Positions 16,810-28,000 of a stretch of 47,856 nt of DNA are shown piece by piece. Source of the DNA: a virus. Under the pieces are notes generated by a model. That model saw nothing but the letters and a program-made list of their open reading frames with translations, was not told the DNA's origin and searched no databases. The position numbers and the translations under genes are program-made. The DNA lies in the IMG/VR virus record IMGVR_UViG_3300010158_000105, positions 1 to 47,856 of that record; one strand, given 5' to 3'. The first letter of the stretch is position 1. Each line of letters opens with the position of its first letter.

Positions 16810-17136
16810 ATGAGACCATTGTGTGACTGCGGACTACGACCTGTTGCTGTTAACTACTATAAATTAGGTAAACCTTATTATAGAAGCCAGTGTGGTGCTT
16901 GCTCGCGAGGAGTTAAATTACCCAGATGGTTTACATCCGGATATCGACCTAAATCATCCTGTGACAAATGCGGATTTAAGAGTTCGCATAAAGAAGTATT
17001 TGCGGTATTCCATGTAGACGGCGATTTAAATAACTGTAGGCCTACAAACTTAAAAACAATATGTGCTAATTGTCAGCGGATATTACACAAAGAAGGTATT
17101 AAGTGGAAACAAGGTGATTTGATACCAGATCTTTAA
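16810..17136 (+). CDS. Small HNH-like zinc-finger protein
   Basis: A 108-aa protein with paired cysteines: CDC near residue 5, CGAC at ~28-31, CDKCG at ~51, and a HVDGDLNNCRPTNLKTICAN block ending CANC. The last part has the His...Asn...Asn-Leu...CxxC order of HNH nucleases with a zinc ribbon. A near-identical plan is common in T4-like marine phages beside sheath or neck genes, so this is probably a conserved phage protein rather than a recent homing endonuclease. It is on the opposite strand to its neighbours, and its 3' end overlaps gp1 by 38 bases. Nuclease activity is untested. Confidence 0.75.
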   Translation: MRPLCDCGLRPVAVNYYKLGKPYYRSQCGACSRGVKLPRWFTSGYRPKSSCDKCGFKSSHKEVFAVFHVDGDLNNCRPTNLKTICANCQRILHKEGIKWKQGDLIPDL

Positions 17137-17731
17137 CTTGCTCAAATAAATCATCGATAGTAGTATCATTAGGAATCACTACGTCAAATTTGGTTCCGCA
17201 CCACGCTGTTTCGCTAGCATGAATAGCAAATCTATCCAGATATCGTCGCTGAGAAATATCACCAGCATTTACTGCCACAGCATGATCGTACCATGCTGGA
17301 TCTTCACCGCGTTTCACACGAACAACAATACCGCCGGCATCTTTAATTGATTTAATTTCGTTAGGAAAACGGCAGTCGCTGATAACAATATCGTCAGTAC
17401 TAGTACGTAGTTTGTTTTCTAAACTGGCAATCCACATGTCATCGTGAAACCCATTACGACAAACTTCTGTACCCCAATACTGTAATACCCATCGTGGAGT
17501 TAGATTAGGCATGTTGAGTCGTTCTGCCCACCACGGATCTACTTGTTCGCGCCATTCTCGGGCTGATTTAGTGCGCCCTTCTAGCATGGTTCGATCCCAA
17601 CCAAATACATGCGCCACTGCATCTTTTAAACTATTGGCAAAACTTTCTCGTCTAAAACCATGGAAATTTGTAAGATAATCGGCAATAGTATCTTTGCCGG
17701 AACCAATAAAACCGCACACACCTATAATCAT
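17099..17731 (-). CDS. 1: Deoxynucleoside monophosphate kinase (gp1)
   Basis: A 210-aa P-loop kinase that phosphorylates dNMPs for phage DNA synthesis. The P-loop GFIGSGKD is at residues 7-14. A LEGRTKSAREWREQVDPWW segment and PRWVLQYWGTEVCR form the substrate-binding region typical of the T4 gp1 family, and IVISDCRFPNE gives the second nucleotide/metal site. T4 gp1 is 241 aa. The ATG sits beside a small hairpin (17733-17754) that encloses the AGGGG ribosome site. The gene overlaps the convergent HNH-like ORF. Confidence 0.88.
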   Translation of the reverse strand: MIIGVCGFIGSGKDTIADYLTNFHGFRRESFANSLKDAVAHVFGWDRTMLEGRTKSAREWREQVDPWWAERLNMPNLTPRWVLQYWGTEVCRNGFHDDMWIASLENKLRTSTDDIVISDCRFPNEIKSIKDAGGIVVRVKRGEDPAWYDHAVAVNAGDISQRRYLDRFAIHASETAWCGTKFDVVIPNDTTIDDLFEQVKDLVSNHLVST

Positions 17732-17732
17732 A

Positions 17733-17754
17733 TAGCACCCCTAATATAGTGCTA
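17733..17754 (-). promoter_or_regulatory. Small hairpin over the gp1 ribosome site
   Basis: TAGCAC pairs with GTGCTA around a ten-base loop, and the gp1 AGGGG ribosome site lies at the loop/stem edge. No T-run follows, so it is not a terminator; it could modulate translation. Confidence 0.35.
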
Positions 17755-17790
17755 GTATATAACAGTTTTATTACAAGGTCAAATTATTTG

Positions 17791-18561
17791 TTAGCCAATA
17801 ATGAATGTCATCGGGGTACCGCCTGACACTAGTTCTGCTAATTCTTTATCTAAGTTAGTCAGTTCTTCTTTGCCGGCAGACAGTAATGCCGCACCATTTA
17901 ATGTGATGCCTCCGGATCCGGGGCCAGCAATAGATCCAAACTTAGAGCGTGCTTCTCCAAGCATTAGTTTACAAACTGCTAGAGTATAATCATATAACCA
18001 TTGTTTGGCGTATATGTCTTGTAGTAGGATATAGTCTGGGCGATAGTTGTGTGTGCGCAACAGGATCTGTTCACCTTGAGCAAATGGGCGTTGGAGGATT
18101 GTTAGAGTATGGCTAGTCGGTTTCCATTTAAATTCAATGTAACTACCAAACATTCGACCTACTAATTTTTGATATCCGGCAAACATTTCGTATGTTGCTA
18201 ACCCGCCCATCATACTGCCGCTCATTAAATAGGTGTTAGTGTAGGCCAAGTTGAATGGTTCGAACAATGTTCCACCTGCGCCTAACCCGCTACGTGAGCC
18301 AATTGCTCTACGAAATACGCTTTGTACTTCAATAATTTCATCAGGTAAACGATACTCGTTTTGGTCCTGAATTAGTTCTAAAAAACTATAACTTTCTTCT
18401 ACACTATTACTACTACGTTGTCTAAAGCGATTAATAGCACGATTTAGTGCTGTTTCGTAATGTTTAGGATCTAGCTCTACTTCAACCATGCCGTCGCCTA
18501 GCATGTCGCGCACGTAGTCAAATACCTTATTTCGTTCAATTAAAGATGTAGAATCAGACAT
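17791..18561 (-). CDS. 13: Neck protein gp13
   Basis: A 256-aa head-completion protein. The start VFDYVRDMLGDGMVEVELDP, an alternating helix DPKHYETALNRAINRFRQRS, and NEYRLPDEIIEVQSVFRR match the gp13 plan, and the C-terminus GGITLNGAALLSAGKEELTN parallels T4 gp13's 'PGGVTIDGQRLIEEA'. With gp14 it forms the collar that seals the packaged head and accepts the tail. It is divergent from gp14 across only 40 bases, unlike T4, where both are on one strand. Confidence 0.9.
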   Translation of the reverse strand: MSDSTSLIERNKVFDYVRDMLGDGMVEVELDPKHYETALNRAINRFRQRSSNSVEESYSFLELIQDQNEYRLPDEIIEVQSVFRRAIGSRSGLGAGGTLFEPFNLAYTNTYLMSGSMMGGLATYEMFAGYQKLVGRMFGSYIEFKWKPTSHTLTILQRPFAQGEQILLRTHNYRPDYILLQDIYAKQWLYDYTLAVCKLMLGEARSKFGSIAGPGSGGITLNGAALLSAGKEELTNLDKELAELVSGGTPMTFIIG

Positions 18562-18575
18562 ATTAGTTCTCCACT

Positions 18576-18584
18576 CATATTTAG
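18576..18584 (-). promoter_or_regulatory. Late-promoter-like element for gp13
   Basis: Minus-strand CTAAATATG, 14 bases before the gp13 ATG, with a GTGGAGAAC ribosome site between. It is part of a 40-base divergent control region. Confidence 0.45.
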
Positions 18585-18589
18585 CTAAC

Positions 18590-18598
18590 GATAAATAT
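18590..18598 (+). promoter_or_regulatory. Late-promoter-like element for gp14
   Basis: Plus-strand GATAAATAT, three bases before the gp14 ATG; back-to-back with the gp13 element. Confidence 0.45.
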
Positions 18599-18601
18599 CA
18601 T

Positions 18602-20062
18602 ATGCCACGCTTATCCCTATACAAGCCCGAACGAGGGCAAGACTACAAGTTTATAGATCGCCAGATTTCTGAGATGTTTCAGGTAGGAGCAACTGATGTT
18701 TACCTACACAAATATATTGGTTCTAATACTAGCGAAGCTAATGCTACGGCTGATCAGCCGCATTATGCCACCACGGCTGTAACTAACATACAGGATCTAC
18801 TGTTTTTAGAAAACAGAGATCGCAAGTATGATTCAGAAATCTACAGAATTCGCGGTTTATACAATGTACAAAATATTGATTTTAATTTAAGTCAATTTGG
18901 ATTGTTTATAGATAATGACACATTGTTTATGACTGTACATATTAACGATTTTATCAAATACATTGGACGCAAACCTATTAGTGGTGATGTAATGGAGATG
19001 CCGCATTTACGTGATCAGTTTGCGTTAAATGATTTTGAAGTAGGACTGCCGCGCTACTATGTCATTGAAGATGTGGGCCGTGCTAGTGAAGGTTTTAGTA
19101 GTACTTGGTATCCACATTTATATCGTTTAAAACTTAGAAAAGTTACAGACAATCAACAATTTGCTGATATCTTTAACAAACCTGTAGTTGATGCCAACGG
19201 TGATCCGTTATTAGATGCCGGTGGAAACCCGACTGGGCAAACGCTACGCGATTTGTTGAGTACCCATAACAAAGAATTAGCAGTTAACGACATTGTAGTG
19301 GCTCAAGCAGAAGCAGATGCTCCTAAGAGTGGATATGAAACTAGACAATTTTATACGCTAGCAGTTGATAATTTAGGCAAACCTATTTTAAATACTGCTG
19401 ACGTAACTAGTCTTGATGCTAGTAACACTACTGTCACCGCACAAGAAAGTAATGCTAGACCAGTTAGAACAGGTTACACTGGATACTTAGTAGGTGACGG
19501 TTTTCCAGTTAACGGATACGATTTTGGACACGGCATTCAATTCCCAGAAAGCGCACAACAAGATGATTTCTTTTTGCGTACTGATTTTTTACCTAACAGG
19601 CTATTTAGATACGAACAAAATCGTTGGATTAAAGTTGAAGATGCAGTTCGCATGACAATGACTAACAATAATGCACGTCAAACATTAAAAACTAGCTTTA
19701 TTAATAATGCTGACGCAATTTATAATCAACAAGTTGCTGTTGATGCTGTTAGCCTAACCGAAGGATCTCATATAATTAATACGACTATAAATTATATTGA
19801 AGCGCCATATATAATGATTAAACAGTCCATTACAGAAATTGGATTTACTATAGCTGACTATCCTGATCAAGTATTAATTTCTAGTTATCTAGTAGACTCA
19901 GTTGCCAAGGTTAGAATCACATTACCATTGACTAATTTATTAGATCCAACTACGCAACAGACAATTCCATATACAGAAGTATGGCAAGTTGGACTGTACA
20001 ATAATAAAGAAGAAGTAAGACAGAGTTTATCAAAGGCTCTTAGACCAAAGGCGGATTTATAA
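18602..20062 (+). CDS. 14: Neck protein gp14
   Basis: A 486-aa protein. The N-terminal part (FIDRQISEMFQVGATDVYLH, then IQDLLFLENRDRKYD) and the strand-rich segment IDFNLSQFGLFIDNDTLFM match T4-like gp14; T4 gp14 is 256 aa, so this form is longer, with an extra C-terminal region (~340-486) that ends VWQVGLYNNKEEVRQSLSKA. It joins gp13 in the neck complex. The stop TAA overlaps the ATG at 20062 (TAATG), which implies translational coupling to gp15. Confidence 0.85.
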   Translation: MPRLSLYKPERGQDYKFIDRQISEMFQVGATDVYLHKYIGSNTSEANATADQPHYATTAVTNIQDLLFLENRDRKYDSEIYRIRGLYNVQNIDFNLSQFGLFIDNDTLFMTVHINDFIKYIGRKPISGDVMEMPHLRDQFALNDFEVGLPRYYVIEDVGRASEGFSSTWYPHLYRLKLRKVTDNQQFADIFNKPVVDANGDPLLDAGGNPTGQTLRDLLSTHNKELAVNDIVVAQAEADAPKSGYETRQFYTLAVDNLGKPILNTADVTSLDASNTTVTAQESNARPVRTGYTGYLVGDGFPVNGYDFGHGIQFPESAQQDDFFLRTDFLPNRLFRYEQNRWIKVEDAVRMTMTNNNARQTLKTSFINNADAIYNQQVAVDAVSLTEGSHIINTTINYIEAPYIMIKQSITEIGFTIADYPDQVLISSYLVDSVAKVRITLPLTNLLDPTTQQTIPYTEVWQVGLYNNKEEVRQSLSKALRPKADL

Positions 20063-21588
20063 TGAAGCAATATATTTTGGAGGCTTCGGTTTAACACCGT
20101 TGTATCATTATTCTTCACTTTTATGACGGACAAATCCGTAGATATCTAACACAGACAATTCGTGTGCTAAGTAATTTTAGTGTAAAATACGGGGACGGTA
20201 CTCTTGTGCGTATTCCAGTAATGTACGGCGATGCTGACAAACAAGTAGCTAACATTTTACGTCAAAATTCAGAAAACGTAGTTAATTCTACGCCACGTAT
20301 TAGCGTATATATTTCAGCTTTAGATATTGACCGAGCAAGATTAAGTGATAGCACGTTTGTTGGTAAGTTACATTTTAGAGAACGCGATATTGACCAAGAA
20401 ACTTATACTGTAGGCCAAGGTAAAAATTATACTGTTGAACGTATGATGCCTACTCCGTTTAAACTAACAATGAAATGTGACATCTGGTCAGCTAACGCAG
20501 ATCAAAAATTACAAATACTTGAACAGCTACTTGTATTGTTTAATCCAAGTTTAGAATTACAAACTACTGATAACTATATTGACTGGACTAGCTTAACAGT
20601 TTTAGAACTTGCCAGTATGTCATGGAGTAGCAGATCAGTACCTATTGGTACGCAAGATGCTCCTATAGATATTGCTACACTGACATTAGATACTCCAATA
20701 TGGATTAGTCCTCCAGCTAAGGTCAAACATCTTGGGGTCATTACTAGTGTAGTTACTAGTTTTTATCAGGATAGCACTACAGATTCTGGTGGGTATATTG
20801 AAGGGCTTGGTATTGATTTAGGCGGCGACACTACTACATTAAATAGTGAACTTACTAAAGATACCGTGACAATTAGCAATTATCATATACAAGTTTATAA
20901 TAGCCAAGCACTGTTAATGGGCAAAAACGAAAATGCTGTCCCAAGAGAGCCAACGCTAGATATACCAATAAGACAAGGCGTTGGTCTAATATGGGATGAG
21001 CTGTTTAGCCAGCATCCTGGTATGTATAAAGCGGGTTCAAGCAGAATATTTTTAAACCAACCTACAGGATCTCCAGTCATTGGCACTATTGCTATAAGTG
21101 TAGTAGACCCTACAATACTACAAATTAACTGGGATCCGGATACATATCCTAAAGATGACTTGTTGACGGAAAATATTTTTAATGGTTACCAAAGTGTTAG
21201 AACCGGTAGCCCAGGTACATTTGATGCCATTATTGATCCAACTACTAAAGGACCAAGGGGTTCAGGCTTAGTTGATCCAACCACGGGCGTATCGGCACTT
21301 GGTGCTGGTACACGATATTTGCTGGTTGAGGACATAGGAGCAACTGTTAATGCCGACGGCCCGGATGCTTGGAAAAATAATGATGGAACAGATTTTACAG
21401 CCCACGCTAATGATATTATAGAGTGGAATGGCACAACTTGGCACATTATATTTGACGCTCAAGAAACAGGTCAACATCTTCTTCAAACAAATATATATAC
21501 TGGCATACAGTACGTGTGGAATAACGTACAGTGGGCAAAGTCATTTGAAGGTGATTACAGAGTTGGCCAATGGAGAATAGAACTTTAA
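20062..21588 (+). CDS. 15: Tail terminator gp15 with an apparent double frameshift near its start
   Basis: The intact part is a 474-codon frame (20164-21588, GTG first) matching the tail completion/sheath stabiliser gp15: a core of SVKYGDGTLVRIPVMYGD, VNSTPRISVYISALDI and PTPFKLTMKCDIW, followed by an unusual ~280-residue extension. The expected start is ATG 20062, overlapping the gp14 stop, but that frame stops at 20092-20094. Between about 20076 and 20130 the homologous peptide (FGGFGLTPLYHYSSL) reads in the -1 frame, then returns to YDGQIRRYLTQTIRVL, equivalent to T4 gp15's FYNSSFRRYATLM. Two TTTT runs (20076-20079 and 20119-20122) mark the switch points. Either two compensating base errors or genuine recoding; see findings. 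Confidence 0.8.
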
Positions 21589-22025
21589 AAGATCGTATTG
21601 TTTGTAGCGGAGCATTGTTCTACGCTAAATCAACACGCCGAGTTCTATTGTTACAAAAGGCCCAAGGCAAACATGCCGGAACCTGGGGATTAGTGGGCGG
21701 GACCAATCTAATAGATGAAAACCCGTGGCAAGGACTCCAGCGTGAAATCAAAGAAGAAATTGGCACTCTGCCTAAAATTTTAAAAACAATTCCATTAGAA
21801 ACATTTGTATCAAACGACAAAGTGTTTAATTTCCACACGTACTTGTGTGTAATAGAAAATGAGTTTATTCCTATTCTAAGTGACGAACATATTGCGTGGG
21901 GATGGTCAACTATTGATCATTCGCCTAAACCCTTACATCAAGGGCTTCGTAACAGCTTCAACAGTAAGACAATCCGTAATAAATTACAGACTGTCTTTGA
22001 CCTAGTTGATATAATAACGCCTTAA
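21570..22025 (+). CDS. Nudix hydrolase
   Basis: A 151-aa protein with a perfect Nudix box for the core residues: GTNLIDENPWQGLQREIKEE followed by IG (Gx5Ex7REUxEExGU). Preceding strands (CSGALFYAKSTRRVLLLQKA) and WGLVGG are typical of MutT/NUDT-like folds. The enzyme cleaves a nucleoside diphosphate linked to another moiety; the substrate cannot be read from this sequence (T4 NudE acts on ADP-ribose and Ap3A-type compounds). Its start overlaps the gp15 end by 19 bases, so it is coupled to gp15. Its stop codon shares the TTAA with the convergent giant gene. Confidence 0.88.
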   Translation: MENRTLKDRIVCSGALFYAKSTRRVLLLQKAQGKHAGTWGLVGGTNLIDENPWQGLQREIKEEIGTLPKILKTIPLETFVSNDKVFNFHTYLCVIENEFIPILSDEHIAWGWSTIDHSPKPLHQGLRNSFNSKTIRNKLQTVFDLVDIITP

Positions 22026-25000
22026 GCCTGCGCTTCACCCCAACGAATAATAACGTTCGTAGAAATAGCAGTGCCTGACGTTTTATAAACGTTAATTGCT
22101 AGTACGTCTGGGCCGTTTGGATATGTTCCTCTACCGCCCAATGTAGTGTTGGTCAATTCTTTCAACTCACTTAAATCTAAACTACCAATTTGTCCAGGAG
22201 CCGCAATAAACGAAAATACAGTTTCACCTGGTTGTGCGTATGGCGGTAAACCAAATTGGAACGTAATAGTAGTTGCCGAACCAATTGAAATAATCGATGA
22301 CTGTGTGAAGTTAACACGATAATACGCAGTGCCAGCAAACGATGATAACAAGCTAATGCTAGCAATCTTTGTTCCCGATGGAAACTTTGTCGGGTCAACA
22401 ATTTCAGTACCAGTAGTTGCGCCATATGTTGTTGTTAATGTTTCCCATGAAGCTTGTGTAAAGTATAAGAACGATGTGTTAGTACTAATAACCGCTGGTG
22501 TAAACGCCACTGTTGCGTTTGCTGATATTGCGCTGGTAGCGGCCTTACTTAATAACAGTGTATAATAAGCAATAAATGTAAATGTTACAGATGCGCCAGG
22601 TGCTTGCGTTGCTAACAAGCTAGTGTTAAATGTAACAGTATAATAGTTAATACCGGCAAAAGTTCTTAATGCGCTAATTGTTTGTATCTGTGTTCCAACA
22701 GTAAATTTACCAGTATCATTTACAGTATTAGTAACAACTGCCGAACCAATCGGTAATGCCGCCCACGATGCTTGTGTAAAATTTAGTGAAATTGCGCCTG
22801 CTGTGGCAGCGCCAGTAGCTGAGAAAGTTACAATCGCTAGTGCGTTGTTATTTACAACGTTTCCTGTTGCGTTACCATTATAATTGATTACGGTAGATAC
22901 GGTGAACGTTACAGTATTTGTTGCACATGCTGTAACAGTCCACGTACCGGCAGCTTGGGGAACGTTTGCGTTTGTCACCGTAATACTATCTCCAATGCTG
23001 TATGGCGCATAAGTTTGCACTACGTTAAAATATATAGTAACTGAAGTACTGTTAGATGCTTGTAGATAATACGTCGGTAAACTTGAAGTAACAGGATTGT
23101 GAGCTACAGTTGATACTGCGCTAGTTGTAATTGTATAATAGCTTTGTCCAGCCGCTACCGCAGGACCAGCAACGTTAGATACCGTTGTACCAGCAGGGAA
23201 ATCAGCACTATATATACTAGAACCAACTCCACCATTTAATGCTGTCCACGATGCTTGAGTAAAGTATAGTGTATTTGAGGTAGCTGTAGTTTTAAAGAAC
23301 GGGCTTGGAGGTATAGTTGCGGTACCGGTAATTAATCCTAATGTTGTAGCAACTGGAGTTGGGTTTGAGTTAATTGTTGATACAGTGGTACCTGCTGGAT
23401 ATTTAGTTTCAGACGCTGCCACACTAAAACCGGTGGATGCCCCTAAACTGTCCCAACTTGCTTTAGTTACGTACAATATACTTGAGCCCGATGATTGCGC
23501 AAACAACGCATTATTTGGCACAGTTGCGTTACCAGTTAAGGCAGCGGTAGTAGTGGCTGTTGATGTAGTTACACTTGCGCCACCGGCCCATGATACAGAA
23601 CCTCCTGGTGCTACTTGCGCAAAGGATGGCTGTCCACCTGCTGAACTACCAGATAATCCCGACCATGAAATTGCGCTTGGATCAATTGGATAGTTTTGCG
23701 GGTTCAGTACACCTTCAACCACTAGGCCGCCAGTGCCCGTGTCTGAAGTAACCTCAATACCTTTTAGTAATAATTGCGCACGATTAATAAGTTCTCTATC
23801 ACCTAAATCTCCGATAATAGCGTTTGAAACACTAGGAGCAAGACGGATTAAGAATGCTGTTTGTTTAGTTGTTGATACTTGAATACCAGTAGACGCATAG
23901 TTAAACAGGTATCCGCGATCTTCGTCAAATAGGCCGTCTGTTAACATAGCAGACCCCCAGTGACTAATAATAGGACTGATAGTATTACTTACTAAAATTA
24001 CACCCGTATTAAATTCATGAGTAGTTGCGCTACCAGCCCTAAATGTACGCTGGGCGCCACCAACAAAGTTTACCATTGGGGCTCCGCGAGTACAACCAGT
24101 TAGGGTGTTTCCACTCTTTCCACTAAACGCAATTAATTCATTATCAATATAAACTATACCTGCTTCGGCTGGAAAACTGCTAGCATCTGTTAATGTTAGT
24201 GTAGTTTGTGTGGCAGATATTGAGTTTGCTAGTTTACTTTTTCCGCTTTCATTAATAACTTCATAACGGACTGGCATATTTCCAGAACGCATATATGCTT
24301 CAGTATTAACGTTACTATTACGTATTCTATGGAAGAAAATAAAGTTACCGTCGGACCCTCTTAACATAAAGTCAATAAATCCAACAGCGTACCATGACCA
24401 TTGCATACCGATCATCTGCATCTTTGTAAGATCAACATTATATCCACTAGGACCAGTTCCGTCTAATCGATCAAGGTTAAATGCACTTTGTGGAATTATA
24501 AACTCTTGTACTAAACATGCTTTGGCTTGAACCGCATTTGATGCTCCTCTATAATCCGGAGTTACTGTCATAGTAGTGTTGCTGGTTACCGTCGTTACTA
24601 CATGAGTCATACCCTTGATAGTAATTCGATCTCCTGCTTTAATCTGATCCCTAAAACGTGTGTTTGACCCAGTTACTAAATTGGTATCTTTTTGTACATT
24701 AACAGTTCCGCTCAACTGGAATGTACTGGTCCTACGACCAACAGCAAAATTTTGCCCGTCGTATTGGAAAAATAATCCGTTTTGATCATCAAACGTACCA
24801 GCACGTACTGTTGCGCCATGCCATTTTAATACTGATATAGTTACGTTAGTAGTTAGGATTGCTGTTGTATTTGCTAAGACCGTAGATGCTTGTACTTTTA
24901 ATACTCGTTCGTTGATAATATCAGTTATAGTATATGTACCATTATATCCTTTAGTTTCAACACCGTCAATTCTAATTTGGCCGCCAACTTGACAACCGTG

Positions 25001-28000
25001 GTCTACATCGTCAGTGGTTACAGTAATAAATGACCCAATATTAGTACCATCAGCGGTTAGTGCTTGTAAGTTATAGCTTGGCGCAAATAATGCTCCAGTA
25101 CAATAGTTAATTCCCTTACCAGATTGGTAACGAATATATTTCTTACTCATACGTATTGCTTGTACGCCGTGTTGCGGACCGCCTGTTCCTAATTGTACTC
25201 CGCCGTCGTACGGTCTATGAATAAAGTAGCTATCCGGGCGAGCATACACGATTCCTTGTAAAGCAGTCCCAGTGTCAATAGTACCCACGGCTCTAGCAGT
25301 ATAACGTAATGTAGTTAACGATGGGACTGATTCTACATAGAACGGTCCTTTGGCTAGAGCATGATTAGTGCCGCCACTAGTGATATCAATCAGCATGTTT
25401 GAGCCGGGTACTAGCCCATGTGGACTAGCAAATGCTACTTGTAAAATAGCAATAGCTGCAGTGGCAATTGAAGTGCCGTCTGGTATTGAAGCTGTAGTAA
25501 CGTCACTCAATGATACTGCTGACCAAAAGTCAATACTTGCGCCTAGTGCTGAAGTACCACTACTTGACACTCCAGTTATATCACCAGATAAGCCTGTGCT
25601 AGTGACTGTGATGGTTAAATCGTTAGCAGTAGTTGTTCCGCCAAAATTTGTTCCTATAATTTTAATTACATCGTTGGTACTATAATTGCCGCCCGTCAAA
25701 TTAGGAACAACGGTAATATATGATCCGCCGCTACGTGTTACATCAAATGATGCTCCGGTACCGGTTGTTATTTTTGTACCGGTTAGTGCTGTAAATGTAG
25801 TGTCATTGGTGCCCGGTGCGCCAGCTGTATTAAATGTTAAAATATTGCCGCCACCGCTGGTTGCTGAAGTAACAGTAATTGTTAAGTTGTTTACTACATC
25901 AACACCGCCTAATGTGCTGCCTAAAAATGTTAGTGTGTCACCAAATAGATAATTATTACCTGACGCTACTATAGTTGCTACATAGCTGCCTGCGCTGGTT
26001 GCTATATTAAAGGTTGCGCCAGCACCTATACCGTTAGTAGATGACTGTGATCGGGTGGTGTATGATCGTTCTCCAATTACACTAGTTCCGTACAGAATTA
26101 ATACGGCTGTTATTGTTCCCCCACCGTTGACTGATACTACTTTTATGACTAAATCGTTTGTTGGTGTTGCGCCACCTAACTGATCGCCACTAATTTTTAT
26201 TTTAGTGTTGGCTACATAACTTGTTCCACCACTTACAATTTGTAAATTAGCGTATAGGCCATCGGTTCTATCCACGCTAAATGTTGCGCTTGTGCCGCCT
26301 GGCGTTACGTTAGTACCTGAAATATTTGTGTAAGTTTGTGTACTTCCTGAACGAGCAGTAGTTACTGGTTGAGTTAAATTAATATCTGAACCCGAAATGC
26401 TACTTACAAAAATAGCAGTACCAGATCCGTTATCAATAGCCATCCCTTCTAAAATTCCAGTCGGGTCACTTACATTTACTACAGTATCGCCAATATTAAC
26501 TGGTAACCCAACGTTAGCTGTAAGCACCAATCCACCTGACCCAACGGTGCCTGACACCTGGGTACCTGGGTTAATGCCGGTACCGGTAATAGGAGCGCCT
26601 AATGCTGGCAATATTCCAGTAACCGCAAGTTGATCAGTGTTTATAGCGGTAATAAATTTTGTAGTGAACGATCCAATAACACCGTTACTTACTACAGAGA
26701 ACGTTGGAGTACCAATGCTTGCTCCGGTATAGAATGCGCCTTTGCGTAACTGAGTATATGTTGTAGCTAGTACTTGTCCATTACTAGTGCCTACTTTAGC
26801 AGTAGCGTAGTATTGAAAGCTAGTCGCTGACGTTACATTAATAATAATAAATGTTCCTTCAGCACGGTTAAATCCTGTTATAGTATTGGCCAATGATCTA
26901 ATAGTAATTGGTCCACCTGCAAGAAACCCGTGCGCACCTTGGGTCGTAACAGTTATCAACGATTCACCAACACCACCAGTGCCGGCACTAGCGTCTGTCG
27001 TTACACTAATTACTGCGGTGTCAGATCCGGGAATTTCGTATACCGATGGATACCCACGGGAAATACCAATTGCCTGCCACTTGGTTGGTTGTAGTCCGTA
27101 TTCAAAGTCAGCGTCAAGCATCGATTGCGGTGCTGCAACACGCATACGTTCAATAGCATCAGTACCGTAATCGTACGGGCGAACTCGTTGTTCTTTTGCT
27201 TCTGTGAATATTTGTATATCGTCACTAACTGATGCTGTTGAAGTATCGGCTTCAAGTGTAATAGTAGTTACATAATCAGCTGTATTTCTATATGCTGGGA
27301 AATCATCGTCATACGGATCACCTACTCCACTATTACCGGTAGAGTCATATGAAATTGTTGCTCCAGCTGATGAGTCAGCAAAATTATATAAAATTGTGTT
27401 ACTAGTTGAATTAGTAATTAGTAGTAATTGATTTAATGTGTACTTACCTTGTAGTTTAATAGTTGTTGGACCGTTAACTAATGTTGGGAGGCTTGTTAGA
27501 CCGTTAGTTAAAACTGATATAAAACTGGTTGACAGTGAAGTTATTCTTGCTGTTGAAGCAGGCTCGTATGTAACACCTGATAATATAATTCTTGGTTGGT
27601 TTACTTGAAGTGGAGAATATACTGCTTGTGGTAAAATAGTATTATTAATAAGATCGCGAATAAATGTTTGCGCAGTAATTTCAGGCTTGCGGTCGCCGCC
27701 TAGTTGCGGAATATCACCATGCCAAAATTTACTAGCAATAAATCTAGTTCTTGCGTTGCCACCGTAACGTAGGTCATTCAAATATGCTTCAATTACGTAT
27801 CCAATATCTCTAAAACATTTTGTTGAGTCAAATACATATCCAGCATAATTTTTTACTGAGTAAGTAGTTGCTGGAAGGGTTGATAGACCGCCTGGGATCA
27901 CTGCGGTAATGATTGCGCCAAGGGCAGTAATTAGTGTAGTTACTCCTGCTTCAGATGCTGTGCCGCTAACATTTTGTGTGCTAGTAACTGGACTCTGCTG

